A stretch of 40,199 nt of DNA. Origin: Sphingobacterium haloxyli (GTDB taxonomy: Bacteria > Bacteroidota > Bacteroidia > Sphingobacteriales > Sphingobacteriaceae). The stretch's first letter is position 1. Every line of letters starts with the position of its first letter. The notes beneath the pieces were generated by a model. It was not told where the DNA came from and did no database searches. It worked only from the letters and a program-made list of their open reading frames with translations. The DNA lies in contig NZ_PVBQ01000023.1 of assembly GCF_002980525.1 (NCBI RefSeq), positions 1 to 40,199 of the forward strand, in the 5' to 3' direction. Below are positions 23,438-31,257 of this stretch, one piece after another. Made by a program: the position numbers and the translations under genes.

Positions 23438-24511
23438 ATGTCCACAGACGAACAATATTATTTGGAACTGTTAAAAAGGTTGTTGGAGGGCACGCTATCT
23501 CCAGCAGAAAGAGACACGCTTTTTGTACTGGCAGAGGCCGACGAAAAAAAGAAGCTTTTGCTACAATACCTTGATAAACGCGATCAGGAAAACGAAGAGC
23601 GTTTGGAGGCCGAAATTATCTATGAAAAAACAAAACCGAATGATATACGTCAAACATCGTATCCCGAAAAAGCGCAGTCGATATTTTGGAAAAACCGCTA
23701 TCTCGTTGCCGCTGCCTGTGTTGTTTGTTTGGCTATCGCCTTCTGGGTGAGCATTGGTAAACCGCACTTTCCTTTAGAACCACAACAAGAGTGGCTAGAA
23801 ATGACGACTGAAAAGGGCGAACGGAAATTCTTTCGGATGAGCGATGGTACCGAAATCTGGTTGAATAGTGAAAGTCTTTTAAGAGTAAAAAAAGGGTATG
23901 GGAAGGAGCACCGTATATTGATGCTGGAGGGCGAAGGCTATTTTTCTGTTGCGAAAAATAAGGCCCTGCCGCTATATTTAAATGCGTTGGATACCGAGAT
24001 TAAAGTGTTGGGAACAGTATTTAATGTTAGGGCGTATCCGGAAGAAGAAAAAATTGCGACTTCGCTCATCGAGGGAAAAGTGAAGCTACACGTGGATAAC
24101 GGAGATAAACAAAATAATTATATGTTGAGCCCAGGCGATAAATTAGAGGTTTTGAATCGTAACCGTCAGCTTGACAAGACGATTGTGGGAGCGGCGACCG
24201 CAGAACTAAAAAAGAATGATATCGCGGGGATTGTAGATTATAAAAAAAATGCGGTCGATAAGAACAATGCGCTGGAGATAATGTGGGTCGAAAATAAACT
24301 GGTGTTCAATGGCGATCCTTTAACAGAAGCGGTCAAAAAAATGGAACGTTGGTACAATAAAACGATTGTTGTACAAAATGAAAACCTAAACAAACAATTG
24401 TTTACAGGCGTGTTCCAAGAAAGATCCTGCGAGCAGGTGCTTGACTTATTACAGAAAACAGGAGTGAAATTTAGCTATAACGTTAATAATGGTATTATTT
24501 ATATAAAGTAG
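23438..24511 (+). CDS. FecR-family anti-sigma factor
   Basis: 357 residues with one transmembrane helix near 90-108 (LVAAACVVCLAIAFWV). The cytoplasmic N-terminus should hold the sigma factor. The periplasmic FecR domain is typical: TEKGERKFFRMSDGTEIWLN, LEGEGYFSVAKN and VLGTVFNVRAYPEE. The C-terminal domain (from VWNGD-like LVFNGDPLTEAVKKMERWYN) ends in the small secretin-like fold that pairs with the STN domain of SusC. Context, sigma upstream and STN-SusC downstream, is exactly as expected. Confidence 0.94.
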   Translation: MSTDEQYYLELLKRLLEGTLSPAERDTLFVLAEADEKKKLLLQYLDKRDQENEERLEAEIIYEKTKPNDIRQTSYPEKAQSIFWKNRYLVAAACVVCLAIAFWVSIGKPHFPLEPQQEWLEMTTEKGERKFFRMSDGTEIWLNSESLLRVKKGYGKEHRILMLEGEGYFSVAKNKALPLYLNALDTEIKVLGTVFNVRAYPEEEKIATSLIEGKVKLHVDNGDKQNNYMLSPGDKLEVLNRNRQLDKTIVGAATAELKKNDIAGIVDYKKNAVDKNNALEIMWVENKLVFNGDPLTEAVKKMERWYNKTIVVQNENLNKQLFTGVFQERSCEQVLDLLQKTGVKFSYNVNNGIIYIK

Positions 24512-24542
24512 AAGCATATGACCTAAACACAGCCAAATAAAA

Positions 24543-24619
24543 TAGGGTATACCCCTTCGTAAAGATATACCCCTAAAACTTGTAACCGTGAGCATCCGGC
24601 CGTAGGAAGTTAGATGCTC
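24543..24619 (+). promoter_or_regulatory. structured spacer upstream of susC
   Basis: Two inverted repeats in the 136-bp gap between fecR and susC: TAGGGTATA (24543-24551) with TATACCCCTA (24566-24575), and GAGCATC (24590-24596) with GATGCTC (24613-24619). No T-run follows at once, so they are more likely mRNA-processing or stability hairpins, or part of a sigma-dependent promoter region, than a terminator. No TAnnTTTG box is seen here. Confidence 0.45.
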
Positions 24620-24647
24620 AATTGATTAAATTTTAAAAGACAAAAGT

Positions 24648-27600
24648 ATGAAAATAACTTCGCATGCTAAAATACATGTGCGTATTTCTTATTACCTTAA
24701 GTGGTTGTTATTGTTAAAGTTAGTTGTATTATTTATCGTCTGTTTTTCTTCCGGCTTGCTGGCGCACGAGTCTGCTGCCCAAGAAACCGTTTCCCTACGT
24801 TATAGTCATGTTAAACTGAAAAGTTTGTTGCTCTCTATCGAGGAGCAAACAGAGGTTTCTTTTATCTATAATGATAACCTGATTCAAGGTATCAACGTAA
24901 AAGACATCGATGCTAGGGATGTCCATTGGAAAGACTTATTGTTGCCTATATTGGATCGTGAAGGCCTTATCGCTGAATATGTAGGAAAACAACGTATTGT
25001 ACTTAGAGCGAAACATAAAAGTCAAAAACTAACAGCATTTGGGATAATTAGAGATAGAAACAACGAGCCACTACCCAATGTTTCGGTCGCGCAAGTTGGT
25101 ACTGACCGAGCTACGTTGTCGGACGCGGAAGGGAAATTTTCTTTGGAGGTGGAGAATGAAAATGCTATTCTTCAATTTACCTATATCGGATATCTCACAC
25201 AGGAAATCGCCTATCAACAAAGCTCCATGAATATTGTGTTGCAAGAAGATCAGGCACAGCTGGACGAGGTCGTTGTCGTGGGCTACGGTACGCAGAAGCG
25301 AGAGACAATTACCGGTTCTGTGGTAGCAATTAAAGGAGGAGAGCTGATAAAGTCGCCAGCGCTAAACGTTTCTAACGCTATTGCTGGAAGAGTGCCCGGG
25401 GTTGTCGCGACAAATGGTAGTGCAGAGCCGGGGTACGATGGCTCAACTATAAAAATCAGAGGAACCAACACTCTAGGCGATAGTGGTCCACTAATTGTAA
25501 TCGACGGTATACCAGCCAGACAGGGAGGATTTGAACGATTAAATCCTGCCGATATTGATAACATATCTGTTTTGAAAGACGCTTCTGCCGCTATTTACGG
25601 TGCTCGCGCAGCTAATGGCGTAATATTGGTGACCACCAAGCGGGGAAGTTCTGGTAAACCGAAACTGTCATATAGCTTTAACCAAGGGTATTCACAACCT
25701 ACCGTAATCCCCAAATTGACCGATGCTGTTCAATATGCTGAGTTGAGAAACGAGCTAGAAATATTTAAATTGCCTGTAGATGAGTGGAGCAATGCGTCGC
25801 ATGGATTTAATACAAACGGCTTCTACGAACGAGCAAACGGTAACCGTGTCGAAGCTCCGTTTTCGCCCGATGAACGGGAATTGTTTAGAAATGGCAGTGA
25901 CCCGTGGGGGTATCCCAATACAGATTGGTATGGCGCTACGTTAAAAAACTGGGCACCTCAAACCAGACACAATCTGCAGATTGACGGTGGATCAGAAAAC
26001 ATGCGTTATCTGATGTCTCTTGGTTTTCAGAACCAGGATGGATACTATAAAAAATCAGCAACAGGATATAAACAATACGATTTTAGGATTAACCTGGATG
26101 CCGATATCAACCCCTATATCAAAACACAATTTGGTGTGTTAGGGCGCCAGGAAAATAGAAATTTTCCTACGAAAGGTGCTAGCACGATCTTTCGCATGCT
26201 GATGCGTGGTAATCCAACGATGCCCGCTTATTGGCCAAATGGTTTACCAGGGCCGGATATCGAACACGGCGAAAACCCTGTGGTCATTACGACAGATCAG
26301 ACCGGTTATGATCGTGATAAGCGGTACTACGTACAGACCAATGGACAGGTGGATATTACGAATCCATGGATCGCAGGCTTACAATTATCCCTGACCGCTT
26401 CTATCGACAAATACGGTAAAAAACAGAAAACATGGTCCATTCCTTGGTATCTGTACACCTGGCAGGGCGCGTATGAAGAGGACGGCGTGACACCTAAATT
26501 GGAGCGTGGTAGACGGGGGCCTGCAGACCCTAATCTAACGCAAAGTGATGAAGACCAAACAAATATCCTGCTTGGTGCTGTTTTGAGCTACGATAAATCG
26601 ATTGGCGATCATACCATTAATTTATTAGCCGGCATGAATAGGGAAACAATTCGAAATGATAACTTCAGTGCATTTAGACGTTATTTTATTTCGCAAAACA
26701 TCGACTACCTGTTTGCTGGGGGAGAACTCGAAAAGGATAATGACGGAGGAGCATGGGAAAGAGCCCGTTTAAACTATTTTGGTCGTATCGGTTATAATTA
26801 TAAAAGCAAATATATCGCGGAGTTTTTGTGGCGTTATGATGGCTCCTATATGTTTCCTGAAAATAGACGTTATGGCTTCTTCCCGGGAGCCATGGTGGGG
26901 TATCTGTTGTCGGAAGAGGACTTTTGGAAGGACAATATTCCATTTATCAACTATATGAAGCTGCGTGCGTCTTATGGGCAAATGGGTAACGATAATATTT
27001 ATTACGACGACGCCTTACAAGAATATCAGTACTTCTCCACCTATGCCTTTGGTACCTATATCATTGGTGGAGACCTGGTGAAATCTCTCTATGAAAGTCG
27101 TGTTCCAAACAATTTCATCACTTGGGAAGTGGCTAATAACTACAACCTAGGGTTGGATATGCAATTTTTTGATGGGAAGATGAATGCAGAATTCGATGTT
27201 TTCAAAAACAGCCGTAACAGTATATTATGGCGGAGAAACGCTTCGATTCCCCAGAGTACCGGCATGACATTACCAGCTGAAAACTTAGGAAAAGTAGACA
27301 ACGCTGGATGGGAATTTAACGTCGGTTGGCAGGATCAGATCGGTAAATTGGGCTATCGCGTATCCGTGAACGGGGGGTATTCAAGGAATAAAATTGTATT
27401 TTGGGATGAGGCACCAGGAGCCCCCGACTGGCAAAGAAGCACAGGGGCAGCTATCAATGCTGGGCTGTATTACTTGTATGATGGCGTGTTTAGAGACCAG
27501 GCAGATATCGATGCAAATACGATTGATTACAGTGATATAACCGGGAATTTGCGTCCGGGAGACATGAAGTATGTCGACTATGACAACGACGGTAAGATAA

Positions 27601-28103
27601 CGCCGAATGATCGGGTGCGTCGAGACAGAAATACAGATCCTAGATTTCAAGGAGGTATAAACTTAGGTTTGACCTATGGCGATTTTGACCTGAGTGTACT
27701 CTTTCAAGGAGCTACTGGTGGCGAGTTACGTGTAGGGACTGATGAATCGGGGGCTATTGGTAATTATTTGCTAGATTTTTATGAAAATAGGTGGACAGTC
27801 GACAATCCGAGCGACGAACACCCCAGAATTACTGACCGAAGTGATCAATACTATTCGTATAACAATACGTACTGGTTACGAAGTACGAATTACCTTCGGT
27901 TGAAAAACGTAGAATTCGGTTATAACCTTCCGGCAAAGTTGTTAGAGCGGGCGAGAATAAGTAATCTGCGCGTGTATGTGAGCGGTTTCAACCTATTGAC
28001 CTGGAGCAAGATTAAGGTCTTGGATCCAGAAGCAACGAATGAGCTTGGACAGTATTATCCACAAGCGAGATTGATTAACGCCGGAGTTATGGTTTCATTT
28101 TAA
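24648..28103 (+). CDS. SusC/RagA-family TonB-linked outer-membrane transporter with STN domain
   Basis: 1151 residues. A long signal peptide (about 1-45) is followed by an STN (secretin/TonB short N-terminal) domain (49-120, SLRYSHVKLKSLLLSIEEQT). A carboxypeptidase-like domain (128-200), the DEVVVVGYGTQKRE box (206-219), the plug and the barrel follow, and the last strand ends in VMVSF. The STN domain means it can contact the FecR protein and signal as well as transport. Partner susD follows after 10 bp. The substrate is probably an oligosaccharide or similar; no glycoside hydrolase gene is in the window to narrow it. Confidence 0.96.
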   Translation: MKITSHAKIHVRISYYLKWLLLLKLVVLFIVCFSSGLLAHESAAQETVSLRYSHVKLKSLLLSIEEQTEVSFIYNDNLIQGINVKDIDARDVHWKDLLLPILDREGLIAEYVGKQRIVLRAKHKSQKLTAFGIIRDRNNEPLPNVSVAQVGTDRATLSDAEGKFSLEVENENAILQFTYIGYLTQEIAYQQSSMNIVLQEDQAQLDEVVVVGYGTQKRETITGSVVAIKGGELIKSPALNVSNAIAGRVPGVVATNGSAEPGYDGSTIKIRGTNTLGDSGPLIVIDGIPARQGGFERLNPADIDNISVLKDASAAIYGARAANGVILVTTKRGSSGKPKLSYSFNQGYSQPTVIPKLTDAVQYAELRNELEIFKLPVDEWSNASHGFNTNGFYERANGNRVEAPFSPDERELFRNGSDPWGYPNTDWYGATLKNWAPQTRHNLQIDGGSENMRYLMSLGFQNQDGYYKKSATGYKQYDFRINLDADINPYIKTQFGVLGRQENRNFPTKGASTIFRMLMRGNPTMPAYWPNGLPGPDIEHGENPVVITTDQTGYDRDKRYYVQTNGQVDITNPWIAGLQLSLTASIDKYGKKQKTWSIPWYLYTWQGAYEEDGVTPKLERGRRGPADPNLTQSDEDQTNILLGAVLSYDKSIGDHTINLLAGMNRETIRNDNFSAFRRYFISQNIDYLFAGGELEKDNDGGAWERARLNYFGRIGYNYKSKYIAEFLWRYDGSYMFPENRRYGFFPGAMVGYLLSEEDFWKDNIPFINYMKLRASYGQMGNDNIYYDDALQEYQYFSTYAFGTYIIGGDLVKSLYESRVPNNFITWEVANNYNLGLDMQFFDGKMNAEFDVFKNSRNSILWRRNASIPQSTGMTLPAENLGKVDNAGWEFNVGWQDQIGKLGYRVSVNGGYSRNKIVFWDEAPGAPDWQRSTGAAINAGLYYLYDGVFRDQADIDANTIDYSDITGNLRPGDMKYVDYDNDGKITPNDRVRRDRNTDPRFQGGINLGLTYGDFDLSVLFQGATGGELRVGTDESGAIGNYLLDFYENRWTVDNPSDEHPRITDRSDQYYSYNNTYWLRSTNYLRLKNVEFGYNLPAKLLERARISNLRVYVSGFNLLTWSKIKVLDPEATNELGQYYPQARLINAGVMVSF

Positions 28104-28113
28104 GATCGATAAT

Positions 28114-29985
28114 ATGAAGAAGATTAAAAATAGTATATATATGGTGTTGACAGGCATGGTATTCCTGTCATGTAACGATGACTTCGTGAGTACGCAACCA
28201 TTGGGAGAAGTTCCCGAAGACCTCGTCTGGGCCGATGGGGCTTTGGCCGAGGCCTTTATGTTTGAAATTTATAACGGGTTCGGCGTAGGTGGCTTTTTCG
28301 AACAGCAAATGGCTTCCCTAACAGACGAAGCGTTGTTTACCCACCCGGGTAGAGACATCAATACCGTGACGGAAGCGCGGACTAACGATGCTAATCAGGG
28401 ATATATCTTAGAGACCTATCGGTTCGATTTGATGTATACGAGGATTCGGGCAACGAATATCGCAATTGCCAACCTGCTGGAGCCGCAGTTTGATAACCTT
28501 GATTTAGCAAACCAATTGCTAGGGGAAGCATATTTCTTAAGAGCTTATTTTTACCAACAACTTCTACGTCAATATGGGGCTGTACCTATTGTAGATTTTG
28601 TATATCAGTTGGGGTCGGAACGCTATACTATGGAGAGAAGTACCTTTGAAGAATGTGTGGAGTTCATCGTAGGCGATTGCGACTCAGCAGCACTTTTGCT
28701 GGATGGTGTAGCGAGGGTAGACGGCAGAGCCAACGAAGTAGCGGCTTTAGCATTGAAGGCCCGCGTACTAACGTATGCTGCGAGTGATCTGTACGATAAT
28801 GCAACAGCAAAATCTAAATCATCGCTAATCAATGGCTATAAAACACCCGAATATATTGGCTATACAAGCGGCGATAGAACGGAACGTTGGCAGCGAGCCA
28901 AAGAGGCAAGTAAAGCGGTCGTTGAGCATACAGAATATCAATATAAATTGGATTTGCTAGAACCCGAAACCCCGGAAAATGGAAAGGACAATTATATCGC
29001 GATAGCAATGGGGGGAGGCAGCAACGTGGCTGATGCCGAAGGTAAGAAGGACCTCATTTTAGGTCGCTTTTTTGTCGATTTAAAAGACGAAGCCGGAGGC
29101 TGGGTAGGTCGGGATAACGGACCCAATGGTTACCACAACTGGGCAGGGAATACGCCGACGCAATTGTTGGTGGACGATTATGAGATGATCGACGGAAGTA
29201 GATTTAACTGGGGAAACCCCATAAACAAGACAGCGCCCTACGAGAATAGAGACCCTCGTCTTTACGCATCCATCCTATACGACGGAGCGGATTGGAAACC
29301 GCGTACCGATGATGTCAAAGGCCGTGATCCTTATAATCAAATACAGACAGGCCAATACGAGATTGGTGATGGTTCGGGGACCAAGAGAGTTCAGCCCGGA
29401 CTAGACACAAGGAACAGTCCTATAGAAGATTGGAATGGCTCCTATACCGGATACTATTATCGTAAGTTTATCGATTCCGATCCTGGCATAGAGGATCAGA
29501 ATACGCGACAAAGCATTCCCTGGCCTTTGTTGCGGTATACAGAAGCCGTACTCAACTATGTCGAAGCGTGTATTGAATTAGGTGAAGAAGCTGAAGCAAG
29601 ATTATGGCTTAACAAAATTCGATACCGCGTGGGGATGCCAGCCGTCGAGGATTCAGGAGAAGCTTTAAAGCAACGTTATCGTAACGAAAGAAGAGTAGAA
29701 CTTGCTTACGAAGAGCATCGCTACTTTGACGCTAGGCGGTGGATGATTGCGCCTGAAACCTTAGGGAGGAAAGCAACAATTATTAGGATAGAAGGGAAAT
29801 TGAAGCCAGGCAGGCAAGTGTCAGTATACAAATACGATAAAGAAAATTACAACTATAGTTATACCGTAAATACGATTGATCCAGGGATCGAAAATAGAAC
29901 TTGGAATGATAAAATGTACTTCACCTCGTTTCATCGTGATGAAATAAACCGGAATACGGAGTTAGAACAAAATCCGGGATATTAA
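28114..29985 (+). CDS. SusD/RagB-family nutrient-binding lipoprotein
   Basis: A 623-residue surface lipoprotein with lipobox FLSC at residues 17-20. It has the SusD pattern: N-terminal TQPLGEVPEDLVWAD, TPR-like helical core with GEAYFLRAYFYQQLLRQYGAVP, and near the C-terminus WPLLRYTEAVLNYVEACIEL and RRVELAYEEHRYFDARRW. It forms the lid of the SusC transporter and captures the substrate. It is the last gene of the locus and a strong terminator follows 22 bp downstream. Confidence 0.96.
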   Translation: MKKIKNSIYMVLTGMVFLSCNDDFVSTQPLGEVPEDLVWADGALAEAFMFEIYNGFGVGGFFEQQMASLTDEALFTHPGRDINTVTEARTNDANQGYILETYRFDLMYTRIRATNIAIANLLEPQFDNLDLANQLLGEAYFLRAYFYQQLLRQYGAVPIVDFVYQLGSERYTMERSTFEECVEFIVGDCDSAALLLDGVARVDGRANEVAALALKARVLTYAASDLYDNATAKSKSSLINGYKTPEYIGYTSGDRTERWQRAKEASKAVVEHTEYQYKLDLLEPETPENGKDNYIAIAMGGGSNVADAEGKKDLILGRFFVDLKDEAGGWVGRDNGPNGYHNWAGNTPTQLLVDDYEMIDGSRFNWGNPINKTAPYENRDPRLYASILYDGADWKPRTDDVKGRDPYNQIQTGQYEIGDGSGTKRVQPGLDTRNSPIEDWNGSYTGYYYRKFIDSDPGIEDQNTRQSIPWPLLRYTEAVLNYVEACIELGEEAEARLWLNKIRYRVGMPAVEDSGEALKQRYRNERRVELAYEEHRYFDARRWMIAPETLGRKATIIRIEGKLKPGRQVSVYKYDKENYNYSYTVNTIDPGIENRTWNDKMYFTSFHRDEINRNTELEQNPGY

Positions 29986-30007
29986 AATAAAGGATAGGAA
30001 ATGATAT

Positions 30008-30045
30008 AAAAGAGGGTGGCAAAATAATTTTAGCCACCCTCTTTT
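30008..30045. terminator. bidirectional terminator after susD
   Basis: A 13-bp perfect stem (30008-30020 with 30033-30045; core GAGGGTGGC/GCCACCCTC), a 12-nt loop, A-run before and T-run after. Confidence 0.92.
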
Positions 30046-30142
30046 ATATCTGGTCTACATCGGCAAGAGCATACATACAGAAGCTTCGGCTCTGTGCTCG
30101 GGACACACCCAAGGACGATTTGCTAAAGTACATTTGTGTAAC

Positions 30143-30174
30143 TTTTGCTTTCCTAAACTTTTTACGTAAGTTTG
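30143..30174 (+). promoter_or_regulatory. promoter of the unknown lipoprotein gene
   Basis: TTTTG (30143-30147), 19 nt, then TAAGTTTG (30167-30174), a perfect -7 box. The predicted transcription start (about 30180) lies after the in-frame TTG at 30172 and before the ATG at 30199, so it decides the start codon. A second TACATTTG at 30129 has no -33 partner. Confidence 0.7.
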
Positions 30175-30198
30175 GTTTATAGATTCACACTGTTCGAT

Positions 30199-30855
30199 AT
30201 GATCCAAACATTTGCAGGTTGCAGACAATTATTTTCTCTCGTTGCTATAGGCTTTTTATTTCTTGCTAGCTGTTCGAAGGAACCTTTAGATCCGGAAGTC
30301 GACGAAGACGAAACCATTCTTCCTCATGAATATGAAATGGAGAGTTTAACGTATTTCATGGCAGACGACGACAAAATTGATACTGTTAAAATCAAAGGAA
30401 GTACAGAGGAGTTTATTAATCCCGGGAGTATCCCCATGGAAGTGCAGCACGTCGAAACGTTTGATGATCTTGTCAAAACTTCCTTTTTTGAGGTAAATCT
30501 GGAAGCGGATGAGTTGCCCTCAGACTTAGATCTCACCGAATTTACGGTTAATGTGCCTGGGATATTTTACGAAGACGGGACATTTTCCTATTATCCAGAA
30601 CGGTTTTCAATGAGCGACAGCGAGCAACAGGAGTCGTACAAGCGTAACAGTACATTTACCTTCGACCTGAAAGTGCCTGCACAATCCAAACTAAACTTCA
30701 GAAAATCTATCGACCGGCACGATATAACCTGTTCATTTAAGCTGGTCATTCGTAATAAAACCACCGGTGAAAAATATAATGTGGACGGAAAATGGCACGG
30801 CGTACTTCGTTATTTTAACGAAAGCTTCTCGGTTGATGAGGAAACGTTAAACTGA
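30199..30855 (+). CDS. lipoprotein of unknown function
   Basis: 218 residues. The signal ends in LASC, a clear lipobox near residue 25 (FLFLASCSKEPLDPE). The mature protein is acidic and beta-rich, with no recognised domain. It looks like an outer-membrane-anchored Bacteroidota lipoprotein of the kind often found after Sus loci, but it has its own promoter behind a terminator, so it is not a member of that operon. The start is ATG 30199 rather than an upstream TTG, because the promoter lies between the two. Confidence 0.7.
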   Translation: MIQTFAGCRQLFSLVAIGFLFLASCSKEPLDPEVDEDETILPHEYEMESLTYFMADDDKIDTVKIKGSTEEFINPGSIPMEVQHVETFDDLVKTSFFEVNLEADELPSDLDLTEFTVNVPGIFYEDGTFSYYPERFSMSDSEQQESYKRNSTFTFDLKVPAQSKLNFRKSIDRHDITCSFKLVIRNKTTGEKYNVDGKWHGVLRYFNESFSVDEETLN

Positions 30856-30865
30856 TAAAGCTATT

Positions 30866-30978
30866 ACGGTCTAGGTTAGGACATCTACTCTTCAAAATCT
30901 AAGCAGGATCTTTTTGGGCCGATCTATGTTACCTGTGGCTGTAAGTCAATAGTCTTTCTACAGACCAATTTGCAGCAG
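30866..30978 (+). pseudogene. decayed 5' fragment of a DoxX-family gene
   Basis: This stretch is a diverged copy of the start of the DoxX gene at 34834. Bases 30881-30948 match 34849-34916 at 56 of 68 positions by hand count, 37 of the first 40. The alignment runs without gaps back to the start codon, which here is ACG instead of ATG. A one-base deletion near 30949 shifts the frame and a TAG follows. FLQTNLQQ then resembles FLREEFLAQ of the intact gene. The rest is lost. Confidence 0.75.
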
Positions 30979-31257
30979 AAGACTATGGAAAATACAGCCC
31001 AGTTCCGAAAATCATTTAATTAGGAACTAGTATAGCCTGCATTGGCGTTCTACGCCCAGCCCTTTAACGGGTTTAAAATGGCGGAAACGCGGCAGATATG
31101 GTGTGTAATTACCTTTTAACATCCAATTTTTTTCTTTACGATTTACATAAATGTGGTTGGAATTCTTTAGTTTTGGCTATAGCTAGTTAGGGAAAGATTA
31201 CAATATTATCTCCTCGGCAAAGGAACGTTTGGATAAACTCAGAAACACGGACGAACA
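30979..31257. other. intergenic region with a possible -7 box
   Basis: About 280 bp without a recognisable gene. TAGTTTTG at 31168-31175 is a perfect -7 box on the + strand without a -33 partner, 82 nt before the TPR gene. A short open stretch around 31050-31122 (FYAQPFNGFKMAETRQ) may be another fragment but is too short to judge. Confidence 0.35.
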
